Positions 1 to 11,237 of a DNA stretch of 64,000 nucleotides are shown here, piece after piece. This DNA comes from Corbicula japonica (Eukaryota > Mollusca > Bivalvia > Venerida > Cyrenidae). The stretch is taken from assembly GCA_038501625.1 (NCBI GenBank), contig JAZAYU010000009.1:992001-1056000 (forward strand), written 5' to 3'. The notes beneath the pieces are model-generated. The model was not told the origin of the DNA. It was given only the letters and a program-made list of their open reading frames with translations, and did not search any database. How positions within the stretch are numbered: the stretch's first letter is position 1; each line of letters opens with the position of its first letter. The translations under genes and the position numbers were made by a program.

Positions 1-3000
1 AACTATCAATCAATCACCCATGGCTCTGTGTAGCTGAGGTGTCATCTAGACCGGTAATTAGCTGAACACTTATCTGCCTTAGATACACCGCCAGCATTAT
101 TTGAAAAGGTAAAAAGAGCCGGTCGGAGTTACGATTTCTTGACGGAGGAACGGACAGACGGACTTGGCGATCCCTCCCTCTTGCAACGGGCGATATAAAA
201 ATGAAACATATTTGAATTCTAAAGTTTAATTAATTTAATATTTGTGCTAGCATTTTGAGATCATTTCCGCAGTATAATAAGTACTACTAATCACAGTTGA
301 GCTATACATTCATCTTCCTGTTTGAAGATGTGTCCATACTTTTTCACTTTCATCTTGATCAGTTTTCTGTATTGAAGTTGTGATCTCTGGAAAATAAAGA
401 AACAAGACTTTTTAAGTAAATATGAGTAATATTTTTATGAACTGAATTATTAAAATGTTAACTCGGACGATTGCAAATCCATCGTTGAATACTATTTCCG
501 TCATTATAATATTTTAGCATATTGGGCGACAAAGATTACCTAAAAAGTAGATTTTTATAACGCGTTCCACTAAGACTGAAACATTATATATAATGGAAAG
601 ATCTCTGATAACGTCGTCGTGCGTCTCGTGCAAATCATGACGTTGGGCACGGTGTCGTAGGATTGACACTGATGAACTTTGAAGAAGATGTCATCATATG
701 AAATCCTCTGAAATTAAATGTATAATTCGTGTACAGTAATATCCGACCATATCCGAGATAAACCAAAATGTTCGATAATAGCCAATCCTTAAAATACCTA
801 TCTCTTAAATTTTGTTGTTGTGTTTCAGAAAATAAACATTTATATTTAAAAAATGTAGTACCATAGAGGTATCTTTAAGGAAGAAATAATGGAGACTGAA
901 CCGTATACAAAATGTAAAATGAGACCGAACCGGTGCCCTTTTCTCAACAATCTGTACAATTTGTCGGAAAACTTGAACCGGTGCGTGCTGACCATACCGG
1001 TGTATGGTCAAAACAGAAAGTAAGCCAGTTTACAGTATCCTAACCTTTTTAAAGGATTGGGTCAGATGGATTTTGAAGAAAAATACAATAAGAAGTCATT
1101 ACAGTTTAAGCTTTTGCGGATCGGTTGTTCTATAAAAAGTATTGCCCGAAACAAATCACATCTCTCGGTTCAAATTTGTATTCTGTCAAATCGCCAAATT
1201 AGACTCGAATTATGAAACAATCAAAGCTTTTCCAATATCAAAAGCATGTGTATTTGTTACATATGATTTCATAAATGATGCAATGAATTGACAACTTAGG
1301 AAATGGTATGCGTTCTATTCAGTGAAGTAAAATCTATACACATACCTTTCAGATGGTAAACAGTCCGCCATATTGTATGACAATACCGGTGCCCGAAAAG
1401 ACCGTGCCGGTGCTCGATCACGACAGTGAGCAAGTCCAACAGAATATCATGACTATTAGTAAACAAGAATGTTGTAATTGTGTCTTCATCTGTTCTCTTC
1501 GCGTAATGTACGCAAAGCAACTACATATGTGATAAAATTATGGTCCGTGTTCTTTGCAAGAAAGAAAAAAAACAACTTTAAAATACTTTATCATATGTTT
1601 TGTTGGTAAACACAAGCGAAAAAAACACTGAATAAAGAAAACCTATCAGAGCAGAACACGTTTTACAGCTCTGGTGAAATTAAGGGAAATTCCTATCTGA
1701 TTTGCAATAAAACCGTATTATTCACCAGTTTCTACTGCAGTATTTCCTAAGTCATTTAAAACTGAGCAAAATCTTATTCCAATAGATAAACTAGTGTCGT
1801 TTTTCAAGGAACTGGATCGAGAAAATGTAATTAAATATAAAAAGCAAAAAGTAACAGAACAGATCAGTATTTAACTAGGTCTAACGCTTAATAAAATAGT
1901 ATGTGCTACCAAATCCAGGTATTTTCCGCCGGTTAAGGACTATGTTATTCATGAATTCTCATCATGGCTCCAAGAAAAGTCTGGTTATAAAAAAATGAAA
2001 ATTACCAGTAATTTATAGTAATTTGAGCTTTTCCTTATGTCAAAATAAAAGAAAAGAGTAAGTGCTACAAAGAAATGAGAAAAAAGATGAACAAAATCTA
2101 TTTATTTTATGGAAAAAAGGACTTTAGTCAGTGTTATTTTCCATGCAAGTTTTCATATATTCTACAAAAAAGCAATTAAAAATAAATATGAAAGTAAGAT
2201 AGTACAGACCTCCTTACAGATGCACTAAAGGTTAAAATTTTATTTTAATTTTTTTCTTGACTGAAATCCTCCCATTAAAATATCCATGTTTACTAAAATT
2301 CAGAAATCCACCATTTACAACTTTACACAAGAAAGTAGTGCAAACAGTAAGTAATATAAAGTATGGTGTCAAGATTGGACACAGGTAATGGAAAGTACAC
2401 TAAACATTACAGATAGTAATTTAAATGTAAAGTTTATACTGAAAGTGTGTGATAACTGATAATGATCTGTCTCAATTTTATATGATGAGATGCATAAATA
2501 ATATATGATAATCCAAATAAAAAAAACATATTCAAGCTGTAGCATGTGGTTATGCTCATATAATAAAACAAAAAGGTATTAACTGTGCTACAAATACCAT
2601 TAATTTTATTGTCCGAATAGTGAAAACGTATTTCTGTAGTATTAAATGTTGTAAAAATATAACATGTCATTGATTTTGTTTTTGATATGCTGCAGTAAGC
2701 TAAACAATATGCAACTCAACTGCAAGTTTTTGAAAATACAAGTGTTATGAAGTTCCAGTTATTTCATAACATTAAAAGCTTATTGCAACTATGGGATAGG
2801 ATTCTTGATAAAGTTTTGTCAAATAAAGATTTTCCACTTCATATGAACAGTACTCTCCTTTGTAATGCACATGGTAAACTTCATTTGGTGAATGGTCTTG
2901 TCCTTTTTTATATGATGAATAGTGCCTACAGAGATGTTTTTGTAGGTCAAATACTTTAAAGAATAAAAATTACTAACATCATATTTTTAAATGTGTAATC

Positions 3001-4785
3001 TTCAAGACATAATTTAATTAAGTATACATAATCACAAGCGTATGTGATCATTGCATGAAATGGAAACACGGACCTCAATCGAAGTATAATTGTATTAAAC
3101 GTGGTCCTTTCACGGACGCCGTACTTTCATATCACGAGAAAATCGTGGGTAATTTTTGTGTACACTAAGAATGTAAACAACGGTGACCCTCACTAGAAAA
3201 TGGTAATAAACTATGTTGACGTACACGATCGCACAATATCTTTGAAGAAATGTGCATTTATTACATGAACAAACTTTCATTGCAACAATTAACTCACCTA
3301 AAGTTTAAAAAACAGCATTATTTCCTACTTTCACTTTACTTCCACGACCGGACGTTCAAAAAACGGAAGTCAAAGGGGAATAACACTGGAGAAAAAAGTT
3401 CGCACGTGGCAACAAAATATTTCACACTTACATAAATAAAACATAAACAATCAAAATGACTGACAGAAAAAATATAGTTAATATTAGAAATTCATAAGTT
3501 ATCAGTAAGTTTGCCAAAAAATGCGATATTTTAAATGATGTTCGTTTCGCGCATTAACACAAATATTGGTGATTAGTCCCTTACTTCCGCAAAGCTGTGT
3601 TGATGAAAATGTTTTATTTACACATCTGAAATTTAAGGCAGATTATGAATGATCGACGAAAGATCAAGACGATCGATTGGTAGGCAACAAAACTTTAACC
3701 ATTGTTCTTTATGATGGATTGTGTTTTTGGGGATGTCATGTTGTATTAACAACCAAGAACGCGATTATTTTCGTCGGTGTCAAAACAAAGATGGACGCCC
3801 TAGTTTTTCGTGCAGTTTAGTGGGTTCGTTTATGGGATATAAGATATTTCAAATATATATTTAAATATAAGTCTCAGTGCATCTACAGTAATATTGTGGC
3901 ATTCCAAGTATGCTTTTACTTTCTGAAAATATTGGTCAGAGTAAAAGAAAACTTGCACAGACAATTGCATATTTATTTCTGTATTCACATGTCATGTGCT
4001 ACACCAATGCTAATATGCCTATGCTTAAAGGTTACTGGCAGTGAGATTTATAAAATATTATAACATTTTTCAACAATGCCCTTTTATATCTCAAGATTTT
4101 ATGAATTGGTGCCAACAGTACAGTTTTCCTATTTCAACAATTACATAGTCCTTAAGCGAAAGGAATTGTTTGGAAAATAATTTCTTTTGATTGGATTAGA
4201 TCTTTTGAATGTACCAATCAAAAGTTGCTTTGTTCATTTGTTTAACGCACGAGTTTTCGTGTGTATTGTTTAAATATCTATGGTCATTCAGCTTTGGGCA
4301 TTTAACGCTTACAGAAACATTTCTAAGTACGTGGAAAATATACGGTATATATAAACAGTATGTAATACAGGCATTTATGATAAGATTACAGATTGAAGAC
4401 AATAAATGTGATATGTTAAAAGTTCCAAGTTGTATAACGTATGTTATGTTTTATGTAATTTGTAAGCTTTGCCCAAGTGCTCAGACTGTTGTTTATTTGT
4501 GTAATGATCTGTAAGGTCAAAGGAAAATACGTTAAATATACTTATAGTTCATTTTTTGCATCAAGCAGGAGAATTTAGCATAGCGTCTAGAAGCAGATAC
4601 TAATATTTATATGTGCATTCACACGTAGCAATATTACCTTTTAAAGTCCGATTCTTACCGCGGTATCTGTTCCGTACTCGATACTCTTAAAATACCCAGA
4701 GTATCGGGTATGCCAATATAATATCCCAATAATCTATTTAAAGCCTAGAGTGTTTTTTCCAATACAACCCATAACTTCTTGAGAT
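1..4785. other. Gene-poor AT-rich flank
   Basis: No exon or gene could be supported here on either strand; the short open frames have no recognisable motif or coding-like composition. The first 200 bases carry an ACGGAC-rich run (about 142-165) followed by a GC-richer end. This resembles the GGAC-microsatellite end of the pearl-like element at 57.8 kb and may be the edge of another repeat copy. An inverted repeat with 9-base arms (4679-4687 and 4698-4706) lies about 80 bases upstream of the candidate first exon at 4786. Confidence 0.5.
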
Positions 4786-4807
4786 ATGGATATTAAACAA
4801 TTAAAAG
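4786..4807 (+). CDS. Candidate first exon of gene A
   Basis: ATG followed by a short frame reading MDIKQLK, ending in phase 1 at a GTATGT donor. It was chosen because it supplies the required single base (G) for exon 2 and has a parallel in gene B (MPGLIDTQHLT, 11204-11237, also ending in phase 1). The two aligned ends share D-x-[KQ]-[QH]-L. The intron would be 3.2 kb. A different 5' exon remains possible. Confidence 0.33.
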
Positions 4808-7800
4808 GTATGTAATAATATTTTATTTGTAGATATGTGTGTATTTTACTTTCACAATACCAAAATGAATGGGGAGGTAGAAAACTAATATTATTGAAAA
4901 CTTTCCTTGTTCTTAATTCATGTAATTAAGACGTATTGGTTTTCCGTGTGTTAAATATACCTCGTTTTAAAACAGTCTACATAAAGTGTACTAATATTTT
5001 TAATAAATTTATGAAACATTAAAATTTTATGAATTAAAGTTTTAGTACTATTAACGTCAATAACACACAATCTAAACAATAAAACATCCTTTGAAATGCC
5101 AACATAAGTAATGGAATACTCACTGTATATAAACCGATTGTATCATATGCCGGATATAGTATATTGATTGCATGGCTGCGATGTAAACAATTCGTAAATT
5201 ACACATTGAAATCGGCATTTTAGGATCATTTTAAGTACATTCAACAAAAATAAGTACGTTATATTTTGTATAGTCCTTATTGGTTGTAATACCATTTGTT
5301 TTGTGCATATATAGGGATAAAAACTTGCAAAATTGCATTAAATCACAAGAAGATCTGGCAAATGACCTACGCGATTGTATTAAAATACTGTTATTCTCTA
5401 CAAATAAACGCTCTGATGCACGAATACATACTAGTTATATGACTCTATGACATTAATATACATATTATTACATTACAACATTGCTTTAAAAGTATAGATA
5501 GTGTAAATTATTAAAATGTTTGAGGGGTGTATTTCTTAATGACTGTATCATCTATAGTATTATCATGCTATCATTTATAGCAAACACACTTATTTCTGTT
5601 GTATCATGTAGTGCGATCTTCGTTAAATGATTTTCCAATAATCTGTATCACTTATGGCGATGCGCATTTGCTGCTTTTATCAAGTGTATGCTTTTATGTA
5701 AGATGGAGGAGTTCGTCTACATGTATTGTCTATACAAATCGGGTATATTCGGAGAAATAATATATCATGGCGTACAAAAACCACGAAGAGAAAAACTTTA
5801 AAATAATAAAACAGAATGATTCAACAATAGTGACAATAGGTTATTGTTAGTTTGGAGGCTTGTATAAAAATTTAACTGTCAGTCCCAACGAAGCTGGGCG
5901 ACTGTTCAATTTTTCATACAAACCTCGAAATAAACTATAAACTGTTTTGTAACTGATAAATTGGCATACACATAGTTTACACAAATCAGTTGTCAAAACA
6001 GTATTTTAATGGCTAGTATAAATGCATTATGAGAATATGTTAGAAAGCGAATTCGTTCATTTCTTTAACTGAAATCAGCATGGGAACATACCTGACTCTC
6101 AAGGGAAGACCTTTGTGACAGTCAATCCTTGGGCGGAAAACAAGACTTGATTCCTTTGCTAAAGTTCCATTTGACCCTTTACTACATGGGATATGTAGTA
6201 CGTTGTTTTTGCTGTACACTGTTTGCTAATATTACATTTATTAGAATATTTCTGAAAACAAGTGACCATTGTATCTTCCAATCAAATGACATGGATGTTT
6301 CAGCTGACGATGATCTACATTGGTCGTACATTGAGTAAAGGGTTTATTATCAGCTTAAAATATCAGTATTTAAATAACTTGCTTTGCCTCAGAATTTGTA
6401 GGTCACGCCTACCTGCGTATGCATTTATAATCGTGAAACTTCAGTTTCGAAACTATTTCTTTTAAAAAACCTGAAACTATGTTTATCAAATCCAAAACAT
6501 TTTGTGAATACATTAATTATCGCTTGTTGTAAATTGTAGTTCTCAGAGCGACCTGGTTGTTAACAAATGAAGTCATGTAGATCCAATTGTTCCGTGTCGC
6601 CGCAGGATATTAAGGCACCGAGGCCTTTATATTTCATTACGTATCACATATCTCTGTACGAAGTACTTTTAATACATGCTTTTACATCAAGCCGTTGTTC
6701 TTCAATCCGAAAAATATACTAAAATCATCTTTAAAATATCGCCATAACTGATACACATAGATCACTAGAAACATACAAATGATTGAGTTAGCATGTTCAA
6801 TAAATGATACAGTCTTGGTCGAAGCTACATGCATGTTTGGTCTAATGTTTTGATGTTTAATTGATCAGCTATGGTATTATTATTATTGTAAGAATAAAAA
6901 TGATATGTTTCATCATCGCTAGCATGAGAATACCTCTCAAAACCTGTTTAAACATAAACATTTACGCTGATTTTATAACGGTACACAGTGCAAACGGTAC
7001 TTTTTGTGAGTGATTTTAGCGATTTTTTAAAAGTATATTGCATAAAAATGGTAATAACGTCTTTTAAAACAAGTGCTACGAGAATCGCCTGTTGAACATG
7101 TATTTGTCGATTGGATTTCTCATTACAATACATACAAAATCTCCTCATTTTTGAACTGTTTACTATGTTTTTGTGACAATCAGTGCGCTATATCCGGTAG
7201 ATGATACAATCTGTTTATATACAGTGATACTGGCAACAATATATTTTGTTCTTTAAAAGAAATTTCAGTTTAGAATAGAAAAATCACTGCCACATATTTA
7301 TGCGACCAGGAAATTAGATGTCAAACACAATTTTACAGATATCTCGTATTACACATGTGTTTGACACACTGACTCGGTATCGTGTTACTTATGTTGTTCT
7401 GTGTTGTTTTGTTCTTGCATTTGGATGTATGTAGAATTTTTGGAAATGTTCAGATCTCGCTATTTTTCTTTACTCTCTTAGAATTAAGTAACACATTTTA
7501 AAACAGACACATTAACAACATTCAGGGCTTTTAATAAGAAAATTTTGAAGATGCCCTGGCCTGTCAAATTGGAAAATGTATGCGCGATAATTGTTAATTT
7601 TGGGAAAACAAAATTCATTGAAATATGGGTACTTGTTTATAAATTTAAAGAGTAATGAGTAATTACATCTTAAATTTAACTTTTAAAGCACTTTATATTT
7701 CAGACTTCCGAGGGCAGTCATATTGACCAGAATTTTCAAACTCACCTCAGGATTTTGTTCCATTTTCGACATCTTATCTAGCATTTTGGGAAGAGTCTCT

Positions 7801-10261
7801 GTCACAGTTGGGGAAAAAATAATACATTTTTGGATTGGGAAGCGACCTAATATAGGCCTCTGTTATATAAGGATGAAAAGCCCCGTGTCATTGGCGCATT
7901 TACTAGTGCAAAATGTCATTATTAAAAATTTCATTTTGGCGTTAGATAGATTTCAAGTTTTCTAGCCAGTCTTAAATTATTAAGAAATGAGGTGCATTCT
8001 AACCCCCCTCTTACATACACAGTTTTAATTTATTTTCTTCTTAACTATTGTAGAATTTCCATCCAAAGTGATTTCAGCCAGACGATATATCTGTTTTGTC
8101 GACATCTGCACCGAAGGCCTTCAGTTTTGCAACCATGAATCTAGACGTTGTAACTATTGCAGCGATTATGTCCAAGATTGCTTTACCTACCATCAACGTG
8201 AAAATTGTACACAGTACTGTATGGGTAAATTTTGACAATGAATTAAAATACCACTGTAATTATATAACAATTTTATTAATCTTAAAAAAATAAAAATAAT
8301 AAAAAGATCAAGTGATTTCTCTTATTATATAATCCAACTTGTTGATATATTATTTGACCTTTGTTTTTAGACCAGTGGCTACAAAACAACAAAGAATCAT
8401 CTGATTGTGAGTACTCGTACAGTTCTAGTTTATCCGTTTATCCGATCTACGATTATGTTAACTTTTGCATATTGATAATGAAAGAAAAGGTGACATATAC
8501 ATATCAGGAATAGTCATACCCAGAACACGCAGCCTCCCCACGCAGCCAAAAAAAAATGGGGAAAAGATAGCATGGGTTTGTAAAATGACTAATTTTAACT
8601 AAGACACCACAAGCAGTTATCGAAAAAGGGTACCAGATGGGGTACTGACTTGGAACGGTCAGAGGCAAACCAATTTGCCTCTAAGGATTTAAACTAGGTT
8701 CGAGAGTTCACAAACCTCCCTCTTGCCCAAACAGGTTCTCATTTGGTACAAACAAGTACAAGTTTTCTTGGGCGTAGTTTAACTTTTTTTGTTTCTTATT
8801 GGAAATCATAAAATTAAAATTAAACGCAGGAATCAGAAAATATTGCCATGAGGACTCTGCTTCGTTTGACAGAATTTACTTTTAAGATTGTTAAGATGTG
8901 CTCAAAGTAGACCTAGGAGTTTCAATTACTTGACCGTACAGTCATTATGTTCAAGTTCGAAACTTTACGCTCCGAAGATAAAGAGCCCTTCATTATATAC
9001 AAATAAGGCTTGAATAATTTTCACACATTTTAAAAACTTTCTTGAATTTCTCATTATAGTTTTCTCAGTAACTGAACTATGAAATTCAAATCCTAGATGT
9101 TATCAGATTCGGTCGAGGAAACAGTAAGTTTATTTTGTAAACTATCTTATCATTTCAGGTATGGATGAATTCGTAATACCATTCATATTTTCGTTGGTGG
9201 CTAATGTGCTACTGGTGTCTTGCATTGCGTATTGTCACTTTCAACCTCACGCATACATGATTTACCGAAGGATCTTAGAGTGCTGTTACTCGTTGTTTCC
9301 TTCACAAAGAAATAGACACAGCTATAGAAATGTAAACCACATTGAGACAAACTCAAACGGTTCGCTGGGGGTACAGCGCCGTGAGCGTTTTCCTAGACAA
9401 AGAAACAGGTTTTACAGAAACATATCGGCACAGAAATTTGAAGGAAACTCTACTGAAACAGTGCATCTTCCTAGTCGTCCGATATACAGATATCTTAGAC
9501 AAAACTCTTACCCGCCTCTCAGGCATAATGCTGATGGCGCTTCACTCATTGAAAATACTGAGGACTCCCACCGCCACTCAAACCAATTTGAATACCCGGC
9601 AGGACAAATTCAGAATCAACCTGAAGGGTCAGAGCGACAGAGAATTGATTCTACTTTATCGGCATCTGCCACCTTTTTGAAGCAAACGTATCCTATTGAA
9701 AGCCAAACTAAACCATCTACACATCACTACCAAGGGCATGAATTATTCAGTGCCATCACTTTGAAGACTTCAGCGTCATCAAAACAGGAAATACCTACTG
9801 TAACAGAACTTGCGAATAATGATGAGACATTAAATTTTGAAAATCGTGTAGAAAATGAAGAGAATGGAAGGCTTTATAATTTTTCAAAAGTTGAAAACAA
9901 CCAACAAATTACAAAACCAAAAGATAAATTTTATACAAGATCACAGCATTGTCAGCAATTAAAATATAATAGAAAATCAACAAGTATGGAAGTTTGCGTG
10001 TCTGGTTCTAAACATCAACTTGAAGAAATGAAGAGTTTTGGTCAGAACAGCGCAGATTCGGCGTATACAGAGATGCGAGGAAGAAGTGCCCCATATATAC
10101 TTAATTACAGTATGAATGTAAACAATGACATGCTCCACCTTCCAATATCTATCGATCCACATGCCATGCAATGTCAACCAAATTCCGATGATGGATACGA
10201 GACTGTATTCAGCAAACAAAGTTGTAATGAAACCGGTGACGAAAGACAGAACCATGACTAA
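4786..10261 (+). CDS. TNFR-like single-CRD membrane receptor, gene A (4-exon model)
   Basis: Predicted exons are 4786-4807 (candidate start), 8054-8224, 8371-8406 and 9159-10261. Their lengths sum to 1,332 nt, giving 443 residues plus stop in one frame, and all three introns interrupt codons in phase 1. Exon 2 encodes an eight-cysteine module with spacing C-x4-C-x6-C-x6-C-x2-C-x6-C-x8-C-x3-C. The central layout resembles the single cysteine-rich domain of BCMA/TACI-type TNF receptors. Exon 4 begins with one hydrophobic helix (about PFIFSLVANVLLVSCIAYC), followed by basic residues and a long polar tail, so the protein is probably a single-pass plasma-membrane receptor. The tail contains SKQE, which fits the loose TRAF2 consensus [PSAT]x[QE]E, and ends near DDGYETV. 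No signal peptide is present in the model. A paralogue follows at 11204-15483. A polyadenylation signal AATAAA lies at about 10530. Exons 2-4 are well supported by splice sites and the paralogue; exon 1 and TNF-receptor membership are inference. Confidence 0.68.
8054..8224 (+). CDS. Cysteine-rich (TNFR-like) exon of gene A
   Basis: The exon is 171 nt, from acceptor ...ACTATTGTAG to donor G|GTAAAT, in phase 1 at both ends. It contains eight cysteines, including FCNHESRRCNYC and CTQYC. The same-length exon of gene B (12500-12670) keeps every cysteine and the words SRRCNYC and DCFTYHQ. The symmetric phase is typical of shuffled extracellular modules. Confidence 0.8.
8371..8406 (+). CDS. Short linker exon of gene A
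   Basis: The exon is 36 nt, from acceptor TTTGTTTTTAG to donor GTGAGT, in phase 1 at both ends. It encodes DQWLQNNKESSD with the flanking bases. Gene B has a 48-nt counterpart (13528-13575) beginning EQWLQ in the same phase, which supports an exon this short. Confidence 0.72.
8497..8790 (+). repeat. Dispersed ~300-bp repeat, family L
   Basis: This copy starts at the motif CATATCAGGAATAG, continues through CACAGCCTCCCCACGCAGCC-like sequence and an inverted pair around GTGGCAAA/TTTGCCAC, and ends near ACAAGT..TCTTGG. Related copies or fragments, most on the + strand, lie at about 10885-10990(-), 11655-11965, 13838-14060, 14090-14275, 14330-14545, 15506-15545, 15630-15840, 15965-16110, 17215-17455, 28555-28755(-) and 35025-35095(-). 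No RNA polymerase III box was seen. The family is not recognised; a MITE or SINE-like element is possible. Confidence 0.75.
9159..10261 (+). CDS. Membrane helix and cytoplasmic tail exon of gene A
   Basis: This is the last coding exon. The acceptor is CATTTCAG at 9158. The base carried over from exon 3 plus GT completes a Cys codon, after which the frame reads MDEFVIPFIF.. to a TAA at 10259. About 22 hydrophobic residues are followed by a basic, Ser/Asn/Gln-rich tail of some 330 residues of low complexity and no recognised domain. The ATG at 9161 is an internal methionine, not the start, because the splice phase matches the upstream exons. Confidence 0.75.
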
Positions 10262-10529
10262 CATTACAGAACCAACCACTACCTCATTGCTTTATAAAGA
10301 GCAAATTTAAAGTATATTAAATCTGAAATGGAAGTTTTTATATATACTATTACACAATAATATACAATGTTTTCAAAGTAACTTGTGCATTATTTTAAGG
10401 CAATATTTAGGTTAAAATTATTGTTAAAATGTTACTCTTTTAATGTTAAGTTTTTTCTTATTTTATAAGACGCATTGTTGAACGATGTTAAATTGTTGCA
10501 TCTGTCATCTTTAAAATGTGATTTTATAT

Positions 10530-10535
10530 GAATAA
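10530..10535 (+). terminator. Polyadenylation signal of gene A
   Basis: Canonical AATAAA about 270 bases after the stop codon, in AT-rich 3' sequence. Confidence 0.4.
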
Positions 10536-11203
10536 ACAGAACGTATGACATGGCATAATCTCTTGTCATTAAACATGCGCTGAAAAAATTTAAATCATAC
10601 CATTTCTTTTAATTTGTCATGAACATATGACCCACAAAGGTGTGCTTGCAACTTTTGAAGGTTATTAATCACAATGCTTTTAATACTATTCATATAAAAC
10701 ATGGTTGCAATGTATTTGACCTCTTTTAACATCTTTGTTGCTAGCAATAACAATATTTGTTATAATGCAGTTACCATAAGGACACGGTTCTTGCTTAATC
10801 TGAGATCGAATTGTTTATAATCCGGCGGTAACCCCAAACATTCTCTTTTTCGTTAATTGTTCGTGGTGTCCTATTTGAAATTTATCTTCTTTAATACTCG
10901 CGCTCTCTTTTCCTCTCTACGTTTTGGCTCCGTGGGGAGGCTGTGTTTGCCGGGTGTGGCAATTTCTGGTATGCATTTTTCACCTTTTTAGAAGTGCAAA
11001 CGCACAAACTATATAAAACTTGTTGTTACTGTTTGTGCAGTCATGTGGTAGAAAATATGAAACTGGGAACCCATGTCTGATACCCTTACGGGAACCCAAC
11101 CGCATACGTGGCATATGATATGCGAAACCGATTAGTGTTCCAAAAATCGACACTACTGTGTGTGTCTTTAAAATACCTTTATTAGTGTTGTGGACTTGAA
11201 AAC

Positions 11204-11237
11204 ATGCCTGGACTTATCGATACTCAGCATTTAACTG
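11204..11237 (+). CDS. Candidate first exon of gene B
   Basis: ATG frame reading MPGLIDTQHLT, ending in phase 1 at donor G|GTAAGA. It joins in frame to the cysteine-rich exon. It is supported only by phase and by its resemblance to the gene A candidate at 4786. Confidence 0.35.

Noticed and set aside
7391..7430. Signal-peptide-like MLFCVVLFLHLDV as first exon of gene A
   Set aside because: The good donor is in phase 0 and the alternative phase-1 join creates a stop codon with the next exon.
9977..10279. Minus-strand ORF of 100 codons across the gene A tail
   Set aside because: Antisense shadow of the supported + strand exon.
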